Below, in pieces: positions 27,901 to 41,105 of a stretch of 64,000 nt of DNA. Below the pieces are notes generated by a model that saw only the letters and a list, made by a program, of their open reading frames with translations, ran no database searches and was not told where the DNA came from. The stretch is from Macquaria australasica (Eukaryota > Chordata > Actinopteri > Centrarchiformes > Percichthyidae). Positions within the stretch are counted from its first letter, which is position 1; each line of letters opens with the position of its first letter. The stretch lies in NCBI GenBank assembly GCA_005408345.1, contig SEMN01000419.1:165001-229000 (forward strand), given 5' to 3'. Made by a program: the position numbers and the translations under genes.

Positions 27901-29039
27901 GAGGCCTCTCATTTATTCTCAGCCTTATCACTTACACTACTGCCTGGCCAGCATCTCACACCAGCCTCAGCTCATTTGAAAGGTACAGTAGCAAAGTTGC
28001 AGCCTGTAGCAACAGCCCAATCTGCTTACAGTAATATGTTCCAACTTTTGTTTGGCAAGCATTTTAATGCATTGTTTTACATTGACCCAAGAAGCTCAGA
28101 TGTCTGTATGCTGGGAATCCACTTTACAAGAGTCCTAGCGGGCCGTGGCTAACTTTATGTGTGCGGCAGTCAATCTTTCAACTAGATTTATAATGATGGT
28201 GGGATACCAGCTAGGTGCATAAAAACCAAGACAAACATTGCAGCAGTAATGGAACACATGTGCCACAATCTGACTTCTAAACACTGGCACTGCATCTTCA
28301 GTCAGAATACAATTTATTTGATTCATGTCTTGGGTTGGCATAGTTGGTATAGAAAAGGTAGTGGCTGTATGTTTCATCTTCATCATCATTCATATGTTTA
28401 ATTTCATGGTCTCGTCCTCCTCGGTATGCCTGGCTACGCTCTCAGTGGGGAGTCGCAGAGTCTGTGACAGAACAGCTGGGAGAGCTGATCTCATTAGTGG
28501 GCTGATGGGAGGGTTGCTGAGCTTGGCATTCCACCGTGGCAGCAGTAGAGGAGATGCACAGCTTTCATTGAGTGAAAATGTAGAAATAAACTGGGATAAC
28601 AAAGGAACTCTAGGAAGAGAAAATAACCCCCTACAAAAGTTCTCATGAAAGCTGGTCATGAGGAAAAAGAAAGTGTTCAGGGCTCTGTGAACAAAATAGA
28701 AAAAACAATAACCCAATTAATCTTTCTGTTTCCTTTTGACCCAAAAACTACTCTCGTCAGAGTTCAGCAAATGTGCTGGAAATACTGGAAATACAGGAAT
28801 TTAAACTGACTTAGGAGAACTGCTGAGATTGCAGTCTATTTTTAACTTTTTGGCATGTATGCTAAATTTGGATACAGATAATGACGGGAAAGAGGTGGAA
28901 GGGGAAATGAAGCACAATGTAAATCATGGCAAAGAGTCAAACTGTCTCTTGGCTGCAGGAGTGCAACAGCATCAATCACACCTCGAGAACAGCCTCCTTA
29001 TCCAGTGGATAAGGAGTTGCTACTACGTGCTGTGCTGTG

Positions 29040-29040
<1 letters not shown>
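24946..29040. other. intergenic, mostly unrecognised
   Basis: Holds the repeat fragment at 26818-27012. The 100-125-codon frames at 26262-27049 and 28325-28716 show no protein signature. Confidence 0.65.
26818..27012 (+). repeat. GCTAGCATGGCT-family repeat, left-end fragment
   Basis: Contains GGATGGCAATGTCGG, CACCACTTTGGTAC, ACAGACATTCATGGCCCC and AATCCTAATGACTTTGGTG, i.e. the left part of the family only. Confidence 0.65.

Positions 29041-29113
<73 letters not shown>
29041..29113. repeat. GT microsatellite
   Basis: Uninterrupted TG run of 73 bases. Confidence 0.97.
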
Positions 29114-29116
<3 letters not shown>

Positions 29117-29360
29117 ATGAGTTGGGCTATTAGATGTCGTCCACTTTTCAGATTGGAATCTGCCATACTGATCAAAAGGGAAACAGTGCGGACAGGCTGA
29201 TTGCCCTAAGATTGACTGTGATTATGTGCACGTTGCAAGGGCACTATCAGTACACACAACCCAAGCACTTAAAGGGATTTTAGTTTTCTGCCTAACTCTG
29301 ACCACAGTAAAGAAAATTTAAGGAAGTTCTTGAGATTGTAGAGAAAAACATTCTTGACCT

Positions 29361-30175
29361 CAGAAACAGTGGTTAACAAAATGATCTCACCACATTTTGT
29401 AGCTATTTTGGAACTTTCGATCATATCACATGATCTTCATCAACAGATGGAGATTGCCCAGTTGTTGTGGAATTGTACAGTGGATGTTCAAATGTCCATA
29501 CATTGGAGCACTTTAATGACTTCTCGTCCATGTTGACAAATTGAGATTGACAGTTTACTTCTTGATCTTAGAAACAGAAGTTGACAAAACAATCTCATTT
29601 GGACTTTAACTTTTAAAGTGAGACTGTGTAACTTCCTTTTGCAAATGAAAAGCTGAAATCCTAAGCAATAAATCGCAACCTTGCTCAATTCAACACATGC
29701 AGGGGTTTTGCTGCTACAGCCTTTCTTGGTCTGGTATGACCAGTAGATTTTGTTTGCTAATGTTAGCCAACTTTAGATATATATTGCTCTGGAACTAAGC
29801 CAGTTAATTGACTTTATGGCTCTTCTCTACATCTGTTACTGTTAAACAAGATTTTAGGTCAGTCATGTTACCTAAAGTTGGTGTCTTTAAAGCATCTAAA
29901 TCGAGAATGTTAGGGAATGAAAGAAAATTCAGTGTGCAGTTGTTCTGCTACTTGTGGCCATAGTTGTTGCTGTTCAGTCAAAGGTACTTAGTCTCACTTG
30001 AGGCTAACATGGGCAAGAAGTCCCTAAAATAAAATAAAAATGAAAATTGGAAATTTAAACATCTACAAATCCATGATAACTGGACAAACTCCATCTGCCA
30101 AGGAAGATCATGTGATACAATCGAAAGCTCCAAACCAAAATCATTAAATTTTGAAAAACAGAGTGGTGAAGACAT
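29361..30175. mobile_element. long inverted repeat, arms about 110-140 bases
   Basis: The left arm (29361-29500) and the reversed right arm (about 30055-30175) share TCACATGATCTTC and CAGATGGAG. Conceptual translation of both gives LELSI.SHDL followed by QME..QL.W. The spacer is about 550 bases. Confidence 0.6.
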
Positions 30176-30696
30176 TAGGCCTAATGTTATGGTGTCACAT
30201 ATAATAATATATAATTAATATAGGCCTAGTTCTTCCCCAAAATAAAACGTGTAGAATGATTTTGAAAACTCTCATTATGAAAAAAAGATGTCATTGCTGC
30301 TAAGAAAATAGCACAAATGCATTGCTCTAACAGCTAAATATGCAGGCCTCTTATCCCGCCATAACGGGACAGATGGAGAAAAGACAACCCAGCCACCTCG
30401 AATATGAAATATGTGGAATGTTCCCATGTTGCACACTTTTCATGTTGAACACCGTTCATTAAAAGAACCACCTGTGTTTGAACTTTAATGCTGGGGGCTT
30501 TAAAGTTTCCTGGAGTGTCCTTGTTCCTCTTCTTGGTTATTTTGTTGTAAAATTGCTTTGGCAAGGTCGAAATTACCTTACAGTGCCAAGGAAGCAGTTC
30601 CAGTTGAATGGAACTGAATTGAGCTGAGCTGAACTGAGAGAAACAGAGAAGAAATGTACATGAGGGTAGAGGGAGGCAGAGGGATAGGCTACAGAC

Positions 30697-30700
<4 letters not shown>

Positions 30701-30729
<29 letters not shown>
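30701..30729. repeat. AG microsatellite near emilin1 promoter
   Basis: AG run of 29 bases about 290 bases upstream of the emilin1 ATG. Confidence 0.95.
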
Positions 30730-30731
<2 letters not shown>

Positions 30732-31018
30732 CTGAGCGGGCATGACTGCTCTTGGAGCTCTGACAGGAAACTTTCTTCTTGTTGCTCCGCTCTTCAGCAG
30801 CAGCGGTCACACTCCGTCGCTTTAGCCGCAGTTTACCATCTGAAATGCACTTGACTGGACTGTGCGGGGTTTGCGGGAGTTTCTCACCCTGTGAAGTCAT
30901 GGCTCTCCATCTTCGTTTACCGGCAGCACGTCACTGAAGATAGCAAGTCGTCGTTTTCTCGGATAAACTTTGGAACTAAATGACATTTATTTGCTTTTAA
31001 CGCACACTGGACACGAGG
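30730..31018 (+). promoter_or_regulatory. emilin1: emilin1 5' UTR and probable promoter region
   Basis: A more GC- and CpG-containing stretch than its surroundings, directly upstream of the emilin1 ATG and downstream of an AG microsatellite. I see no convincing TATA box at a fixed position, so the transcription start is not placed. The in-frame TAA at 30998-31000 means translation cannot start further upstream within this exon. Confidence 0.45.
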
Positions 31019-31128
31019 ATGGAGACGGTGTTTTACCTGCTCGCCTTCATGTTGGCCCGGGTTAGTTGGGGTCTTGGATATGCGGAGTCCAGTATTCAGA
31101 CGGGACAGAGAGCGGCTAGCAGACATAG
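31019..31128 (+). CDS. emilin1: emilin1 coding exon 1: signal peptide
   Basis: Encodes residues 1-36 plus two bases of Arg37. A hydrophobic stretch (VFYLLAFMLARVSWGLG) forms a secretion signal, with cleavage plausible near Ala22. The short mature N-terminus ends in AASRHR, which runs straight into the EMI domain as in human EMILIN1. The donor is ATAG/GTAACG, leaving phase 2. Confidence 0.92.
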
Positions 31129-32345
31129 GTAACGGAATCACACGTGTGGAAATGTTATCACCTGTGGCTCATTCAGTTTCAGCTGTGTTTTTACCAGAAA
31201 GAAAGAAAAGAGCTGCAGTTCAAAACCTTCATTGAAAAAATATGTTAATGTAAGATTTATGATGACGATGTGGGTCTCCTCCAGTGGGTCGTTCTTAAAA
31301 AAATGTGAAACAGTTTAGGCCTGAAACAATTGCACGATTAATTTATTAGTCGATTGATCGCAGCGTCTTAAATGTGAAGATTTGCTGCTTTTGTCAGTTT
31401 TATATTATATTATTATGGTAAATTATGTGTTTTGGACCGTTAGTCTGACAGAAAAAGATATTTGAAGACAGTCTTGGGTTCTGGAAAATTGGTGATTGAA
31501 ACAATGAATCAATTAATCCAAAGAAAAAACAATACATTAATTGATCATGAAAATCATCTTCAGTTGCAACCATAATGTGTTTCACTATAACTTTAATAAC
31601 AAAAAATCCTGTTTAGATACTCAATTAACTTAAGAGTGACAAAATCAGCACCAACAAAAATCCTTCCATATGGGGCAGAGTGGGACGAAATCCTGTCAAT
31701 ATTGGGGACCATTTCCTTAATGAATGTCTAATTCGGGGTCCAGAATGTGAAAATATCATCTGAGTAAATTCTTACTTTCAGGTGCATATGTCTCTTACTC
31801 TGCAGGGGTGATGGGTGGGTGGGGGTGTGTGATGATTCAGGGGGCCCAGAGCTGGTTCAGGGCTTATAGGGATTATTGATATTTACTGTTTCAGGGCCCC
31901 AAGTGATAAGTTTTCAGGGGGTCCAGAAGGGCAAACAGCATCTTCAAGTCAAGTAAAGGTGAATGGCCTCTACGGGGAGTGACAAGTTGCAGGGAGACTG
32001 AACTTTTAAATTTAGATTTAGGATTCCCAAACTACCACCTTGCCCTCTTTAAATCATTTAGGTCTTAACGACTGCTGATTAATAGTCGCTCATAAATCAG
32101 TGATGACTGTTGGAGCCCCTGCTCATAAAGCTGTTAATACTGTCAGTGAGCCAACACATGTATGTTTTTATTGTGCAGTTGCTGCCCCATAGTGTGTTAT
32201 TAGCATGTAATTGAGCTTCTGCCTGAGGGCCCCGTGTGTGAACGACCCCCTCACTTCTATGGACAGAGGTGTGTGTGTGTGACATTGTTTGTGTGCTTGT
32301 AAATGAATGAATGAGGAAGTTCTGGCAAATTGAATGACTGATAAT

Positions 32346-32385
<40 letters not shown>

Positions 32386-33386
32386 AAAAGGGGTCACAAC
32401 AGAATGTCTGAGTGAATGAATGACAGTCTATCTCTCACATGTGGTATGTGTCTGCCTGCATGTGTTTGTACTTAGCGTGTGTGTATGTGTGTATGCAAGG
32501 CCAGCCAGGCTTCTGGGAGTTGAGCTCCTGCAATATGAGCTTCTATCAGGTTTCTCTCCACATCAGAGCACATTGTGCTGCTGCTGTGGCTGCCTGAGTC
32601 ATAAGATGTGGATGGTTGGTCTCTTTGGTGTATGATGAAGCTGAACTGTTGGCTACTGTGAATATGAGACAGTGGGATGCATACAGAGAGGAGGACACTG
32701 GGCAAAAGATGGAGATAGAGAAGAAAAAAATGATAGATGAAGTGGAAGTGAGAAGAGGTCAAGAGAAAGATAGGTGGATATAAGAGAGGGAAAAAACAAG
32801 AACAAAAATGTAGAGAACTGGCAAGACAAAGGAAAAGACAGTAAAAGAAACAGAAGATCTGGAAAGAAGAAAGAGAACCTGAGCAGGCGTGACAAGAGAG
32901 GATGAAGGAGTGAGAAAAGGTGGGGAGGAGCAACACGACAAGAGAAAAGACAGACTCACAGGAAAAGAGAAGAGGGGGCCTGGGTCCTTAAATGCCTTCT
33001 ACCTGCTGAAACCAGTAGGCTATGAAGGAGTCCGCATGGCTGGCCTGTGACATACACACACATACAAACCACACACACAGTGACGCATCGGGGGAGAAGA
33101 ATGCGCTGGCCCGTGGCAATGCGGTTTGCCCCTCTGACATCCGTTTGAACCCAGCAGGGGTCTTACGGGGGGCTCAGGAGGACCCAGAGCTCTTCGACAC
33201 ATCTCCTGCCAAAATGTCAGAGCTACACGTCATCCCGTCAGCTCCAGACGGTGGCAGAGGAACAGCGAAGGAGCAATGTGTTTGGGGCTGGATGCAGGTG
33301 GACTGCTGAGCTGTTTAGGTTCATGTACAGTTTTAAAGACAAGACATTAGATCATCACTGGAGGGGAGCAAGAAGTAGATACAGAG

Positions 33387-33446
<60 letters not shown>

Positions 33447-36400
33447 GCATTAATCATACTTATTCCCCTTCCACTTTTTTCTGTATATTAGCAATGGGGC
33501 GCTCCATACGGGGGTCATAAAGATAAGTGCACACGTTACTCTTATTCAGTTACTGGAGTTCCATATGTTGTGTTGACATGGATTTAGATTATAAAATTCT
33601 GGGGAAAAAAAGGTTTTACTTGTTTAAAATAGGCAGTTTTTATGGCCTTCTGTTTTGTGGGTTGTAACAGGAAAAACAGGAGAGTCAAAGAGGTGATTTG
33701 TTCTGACAAACTTTGTCCAACTTTGTGGCAACAGTTTGGGGAAGGCCCTTTCCTGTTTCAGCATGACAATGACCCAGTGCTCAAAGCCAGGTCCAGAAAG
33801 AAGTTAGTTTTCCCAGTTTGATGTCACAGATGTCACAGATCCGCTCATAACTTTTGTTACAGTAAGAATTGCAAAATACAAAATCAACAGATGGTAGAAA
33901 ATCTTTTTGACAACCTAAAGTAAAGTAACAAAAAACATGATTTATTCCTGTGAAGACAATACAGACCATGTCAAATCAAAGATGGCGTAGGACTCCTTAC
34001 TGACTACCATCTTTTCATCCAGGATGACCAATGGCACTTAGTTCATGCCTCCTCTGGTTTTTGGGAAATGTAGGAGGTCAACAATTCAAATACTCTAATG
34101 GTGATAGGGTATCTAAGGAATTACCCTTGAGAATGTAGTGGAGTTAGGCAATCTTGGCATAGACAGAGAATAATTGTCAGTAATTAGGCTTCTTTTAATA
34201 ATTGCCACAGAGCAAGCTAATCGACCCCAGGGGCTCCAGTGCAGCAGAAGTAGTCTGTGGTTGCACAGTCTACTGTTGTGGTAACTCAGAATTCAAGCTT
34301 CATGGCCTGCGGAAACCTAATGTGGGTCAGTTACGATGACTACAAATTTGTGTCCATCACAAGGAAAATGGTCACGTCTAACCATTAGCTCAAGACAAAC
34401 AGTAGATATTAAGTTTACAACTGCCAGTTATGAGCTTGTAATTTATACATTTGATCCATCAATTCATGCACTTTGAACAGTTTGCAAAGTGTTCATTAAA
34501 CTGATCCTAATACAGTTCAAGAATAAACACTGGGTGTGGCTGGATTAGATCGCTATTTGCACTTTAGGGCACTGATTATGATGTCAGCTCCATTTTTTGG
34601 CTCTATGGATGTTAATGTTGGTCTGTTGGCCCACCACTTTGGTCCTGACTGAAATATCTCAACAACTGAAATTTGTGGTTTTGAGTGAAATGTGTCGACA
34701 ACTACTGGATGGATAACCATGAAATTTACTACAGATATTCATCCCCCTCAGTGTGATATGTAATAACTTTGATGAAACCTTAATTTTTCATGTATCGCCA
34801 TCATCAGGTCAAAGATTCAATGTGTCCAATTCTTTGGTTTATGACAAAGTGCTTGCTAAACTAATGACATTCCCATCGGCCTCAGCTGCACTTTGTGTTG
34901 AGTGCTAATTGCAAATGTTAGCATGCTAACATGCTAAACTAAGATGGGGAACATGGTAAACATGCTGTTAAACATCACCCTGTTAGCATTGTCATTGTGA
35001 GCATGTTAGCACGCTGATGTTTGCATTTAACTATAGCTCAAGTAGGTACAGCCTCACGAGCCGCTAGCATGGCTGTAGGCTCTTAGTCTTATTTCTTAGC
35101 GTCTAGATCTTAAGACGCAATTGTGGAAAAGCTTTGAGAGCATTATATATTACCTACAGTGCACTGTAATATAGTGAAAAAGCCTGGTCACTGCAGTTGT
35201 GATAGCATACCACAATGTGCCAGTACATCGCCAGGCAATTAGACTGTAACAGGATTGTCCTCTTCGTGAGCGAACCTTGGAAGGTATCCAAATTCACTTC
35301 ATCTGTGTGATTTTCTGCTCTCTGCTAATTAGAGCAGTAAACAAATCTCATTATAAATGGTAATGCAAATGTGGGAAAAGGGATCCTTTGCAGTCACAGC
35401 CGTTGTAACCTAATTACCATAGTTCCCAGCATGCATTTCATTTAAGAAAGCTTTCTTTACCTTGTTTAGATAAACTTACAGAATACTATAGAGATTTGGA
35501 TCCCTTCCCAGTATTCATCCAATCCCACAACACATGAACAATTGGATCTATAAACCTCCTCTCAGCTTAAAGAATAAATAGAACAACCTGACAAGACATT
35601 TAATTACTGAACTTACTGGTTTGTACTTCAGAGGAGCCAATAAAGTTTTACCTGCATAAATAATCTGTACTATTTTGGGCAACTGCAATTTTAAGGCTTT
35701 GAGGAGACTTGTGTTTCAGATGCACATGCCTCCATAAATGGTTAAAATTTAACTGAGCTACTAAATCCCCCTGCAGACCTCCGAACACTGACGTATCTGA
35801 GCAGTAATGCTAAAGCAAATGGCAGTATCGTGGACATTCTCTGTATATCTTCATGACCGCCAGGCTAAACAATCAGAGAGAAGTTTACACAGTCACACTG
35901 TCCCTTGATGTTGGATCGAGTCCAAAGGGAAAATGGCGTGTGTGCGAGTAAAACTGCATTTTAAGAGAGACTGGAAGAATGTGTGTGCCTGCCTTTGTGT
36001 GTGCGTTTGTCTGTCGGCGTGCGATCACTCAAGCATGAGTGAGTGCACTCGAGTGTGTATGTTGTCGTCTGTGACAGTCTGTGTGCTTTTCGCTGTGTGT
36101 ACAGGGGTATACCTTTACAAGGATATTGGAGGGGTGCTTGACCTTTGGGTCACAGTTCAAACACTGAGACACACCCCTTCCATCCACTCATTCAGGTTGC
36201 TGTCGAAGCCTTCCATTGAAGCTAAATGAAAGATCCCTCAACAATAGGCACCACCAAGTGATTTCTTTGTTTGTATTAAACCTCAGCTCCCCTTTTTCTT
36301 TCTTTCATTCCTTCTTCCTCCCACTGACTCTCTGTGTCACCTTTGTCCGTGACTATTCCAGTTTTAGTGCTGTAGAGCTCATGCAGAGATGCTGTTGAGT

Positions 36401-39121
36401 AAAATGAACCTGGTATATGTGGGTTGAGATGTCAGACAGCAACTTCCTGCTTGGCTATGAAGTGTCTGTATGCTGTTTTATAAGGAGGTGAAATTTATTG
36501 GGAAATAAAGTGATGCTTAGACAGGTGCAAGAGTTCCACTCACACTGATTTATGGCTCAATAAATACAAAATAAGACGTGTACAATGGAAGTTTCATTGC
36601 TTGGTGCCTGGCAGAGAAGTAATGAAATTGTTGTTTGTATGTGAAGGACAAAGTGTATTTGTGTTAATTAACATGCATGTAAGTGTGTTTAGGCTTGTCC
36701 AACTGTGCTTGTTTGTGTATCAGTTTGGGTATATTTTATCAAATGTGTGAAATCAGACAGCTCCTGATATGCTAATCCCACTTTGTGTGCCAACTTTTTG
36801 TTAATTGATGGTATGGCAAAGTTTTAGCTCACCCTTTTCAGTGTTGTCTGTTTCCTTGAGTACACATTTCATCAAATATGTCCATGTTTACACACCGTTT
36901 TCCCAATTCTTCCCCCTTAATATAGCAGCTTATAGTCAATATTTTTGTGTCAGCAATGGAGCACATGGCTACGTGCACAAGAAACAGGTCGCTCATGATG
37001 ACGAACACAGAGAATTATCACCGGACTTCCCTCAGCCATATAAAGCTTTATAGCATATTTCAGCTCATTGTTTCGGTTTTACGGCCCAAAGCTTTACTGT
37101 TTAAGTTCACTCTCACTGCTCTTATCGGTTTTGTTTCCAGACCTAACACGCAGCTGTTTTCAGCAAAAAGGTCTTAACAGCCCACTGTACTCTACCCGCT
37201 CAGCACCAAACATGAGACGATTAGCTGGTGAACATAATGTTGCTCCGTATCTGCTGGATGTGTAAATTTGCAACTGTTAGCCACGTCAATTACAGCTTGT
37301 TTCCGCTGCCCCAAAGTGGCCAAAAAAATCAGTTAATGCAGGTTTAAAGGTACCCTGTGGAGTTTTTTTTTCTAAAACTAGCCTTAAGTAGCAATGTTTT
37401 TACGAGTGGCTCCCGGTTTTGTTTGCATCACACAAATGGGCACGAGCACTGATGCTGAAGGTTTAACGGTGTTCCACTAATTGACAGTTGGTGGCGTTAA
37501 CGTGTCAAGAAACATAGCGGACTGCTAGCTAGCAAACATGGATGTGAACAATGCAGGATTTTAAAATGTTTTTAAACAGCGGCTTTCCAAATGTTTTACA
37601 AGGTAGGAAAGGCATTCAACACACTTGTTAGGTCTCAAAGATACACACAATGTGTTCAGGTCTGTTGAATTAGATGTTAGAGTTAGTTTTAGCTAGGCCC
37701 CTAATAAACTGGCAACTGAGTGTATATCCTCTATCAGCTTGTTCCAGCTCTTCATTGAAGCTATATGATGTTTACTAAGACTTTTTTTAATGGCTGCAGC
37801 ATTCAAATCAAGTATGTCTGAATTGAGATAACACCAGAACCAGCTGTACTTTTTCGTACTGGGGAAGTTAACCAGATGTGGATTTGCCAAACCAACCAGT
37901 TAGACCTCATCTCTGAAGTCTTTCCATTTGTAAAACCAAAACATGGTGTTAGAAAACACCAGAAAGAAGGCATTAAGGATCAGGACTGACGAGTTGGTTT
38001 GCCAGTCCACAAACTTTCACTTTATCTTTCATTAAAGTGTAACTCCACCCTCAGATTCTGCTAGAACCCTCTCTCCCAGCAAATTTAAAAAATGCAACGA
38101 GTGAGGGAACAACAACTGTAGGAGGCGTGGCCTCATGGCTACATAGTGTGTGGGTCAGGAGACACGGGGGAGACTGACTGACACTGATTAGAGTCTTTTT
38201 AAATATAAATTTCAAGTCCCAACCAGTTGACTCTATGTCAGTATTGGCATTTTCAACCCATTAAATGCAGATTTTTATAAATTTAATAAGAAATGTCATT
38301 ATCAACACCATTATTGATGTGTTTCATCACAGTACAGTCATATCATTTAGTTTACAGCTCAAAAACATGAGCTCTTATGAGCATGAGATGCTCCCAAATG
38401 GGTCCCATTACCCCAAAATTCTGCCTGACATTTGGTATCTTTGGAAACTTTGGGATCTAATGACCAGTCCACTGGTAGGTCTTGGGGTTTGGAGGCTTAA
38501 TCAACTTGAAAGTTTAAATTTAAAGAAAGTATTGTACTCTAGTTTTACATTTCTGTTTTTAGACAGAAATGTTTTTAGACATATTGTAGCTATAATCATT
38601 CAATAATATGTGAACTGGACTGTTTATGTGCAGTGTTTTCCTGTGGTGCTGATACAGAAAAGGAAACAGGGAGATTAGCTGCTGAATATGCCACTGAAGG
38701 GAGACCAAGCACACACACACACACACACCCACCCACACTCTCAATTCTCCATTAAACACCATTTCAGGTTGTAAACTGCAGTCTTCATGTTTGACTGGCA
38801 TCAGTTAGTGTAGTAAAGTGGAAAAATTAGCAGGTTAGACTCATGCTATTATTTTTGTGTCTACGTGCGTATCTGCATGTCTTAGTGCCTGTGTGAGTGT
38901 CCTTGTCTGGTTGTGTAAGTCTCTTCTGAATGCATGAATGCGTGTGTGGTTGGTTTGTCTGTTAAATGTTGTGTATGTGCTTGTAATTGTGTTTTACACT
39001 TACAGAAAAGATGCCAAGTCTAGTTAGTGGACTTTCATCTGAGCGATTTCTCTGCGGCCATTTGGATTAATGGGACTTTATTGGATTACTGTTTGGAATG
39101 CTTAACTTCACACTGGCTAGG

Positions 39122-39161
<40 letters not shown>

Positions 39162-40926
39162 AGGAAAGGTCAAAGGGTTTGGAGCTGAAATGTTTTGAAG
39201 GTGTCACCCATGCAACAGAAAACTTGCATGCAGGCCCACGTGCAGGGGCGTACATAAACAAATTCTCTGTACTCTCTCTGCACACACACACACACCCACA
39301 GACACACTCTTTTAGTGCTGCACTAACACTTAGTCATCATCTTACAAATATAAAGGCTCCTCTTATGAATTTCACTGGAGTGAGAGGCCCATGATGGAAA
39401 GATGGAAAATGAACTGGCAGAGATGGTGATATGTACAGTAAGTGTGGGTGTTTGGAAGCTGCAGAGACAGATGGAGCTGTGTGTTTGTGCATGTATGTAT
39501 ATGTGCGTGTATGCATCCACATCTGTGTCTGCTCAGTAGTGAAAAAAGAGACATGGTTAGGTTTATTTATACGAGACACAGCGCCTGTTCTCCATCAGAG
39601 ACGATAGGGTGTGAACGTTAACAATTTTATGCTTTATCTGCCGTGTCTGTGACCCTGAGAGTCAGTAAGTCAGGATAATAGATTGGCAGAGCTGGCCCAC
39701 TGAATCACAGTGACAAAAACACCTACAGGGGGAAGAGACAGAGCTGTTTTGATTAATCACCCGTGTCTTATTTTACATGCTCATGGATTGGTCCAGCTCC
39801 TGATGGAGATGTTAGATTCCCGTTTCTCAAGAACTTTGAATCCAACATACACAGTACAGTATAACAAACCACAGAACAAGATAACACAGCAAACCCTCAC
39901 ACGGCATAATGCAATGAGGACCACTTCGATGAACCGCAAGACTCTGAAAATACATTAGGGGAGAGACAGCTGTGTTTGGAAGCACTGAAGTCGGCTGATT
40001 TCAGATGTATGGTGGCAGAGTTTTGCTCTGAATCACCAGCGCTCCAAGCTCTGATAGAAAAGTTAAAGGCAATGTCACAAACCACAGAACAGAAAAGCAA
40101 AACATAATACAATTCACTGCATAGCTAGAGGATGCCATGTGGATCACTGTGAAGAACCGCAAATCTTTGGAAAGGGAGTTACAGAACTGTTTGGATGCAT
40201 GAACACTGGTTGATTTCAGCCAAATGACATTCACTTATGCTTATTTGGTGTTGACTCCATGAAGGCTGAGCTGAATCCCTCCAAAATTAGTATTTATTTC
40301 AAATCAGCTCAACGCAACATGATATACCATGAATATACAACATAAGCTAAATTTAAACAGTGAAATGTTTCTGCACAAGCTATTTATCTGCAATCCATAC
40401 TCCTATGTTTTTTTTCATAAATCTGGGACTCCAAGAAAACATTATGTCATCACACACATTACTGGCCTACAATGCTATACAGCTACAGCGTAACCAGCAT
40501 CAGGTAGAAAGTATACCATCAATTACACTGAAAGACATGTAGGGAACTTTTTTTTCTTTACATTTTTTAATCAGTTGTTTTAGAATGATGCTAATTTGGA
40601 ACCTTCCTTTTTTAAATGACATGATTATGATATAGACTTTTGACACATTGTATATGATAGTGGGCTATACAAACAAACTCGACTTAACTCGAGTATAAGA
40701 AAAAATGTGTGTACAACTGAAGTTTCAAGATTGTCAAAAGGTCAAAGTGAAGCTACAACTGTAAGGAGGTTACAGTTTATCCTGGCTGTTTTTAATGTGA
40801 AAGGGTCAGTTCACCCAAGTAATGAAAAAAACAACAACATATTTACACTTACTAGTGGTACAATATGTAGTATAGCCCGACCGATGCTGAGGCTAATACC
40901 AATATTGATATTGACAGTTTTAAAAA

Positions 40927-41000
<74 letters not shown>

Positions 41001-41035
41001 ATATATATATATATATGTGTGTGTGTATATATGTA

Positions 41036-41105
<70 letters not shown>

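Noticed and set aside
30334..30900. 188-codon minus-strand frame next to the emilin1 promoter
   Set aside because: It runs through an AG/CT microsatellite (SLSLSLSL) and has no domain, codon signature or recognisable relative.
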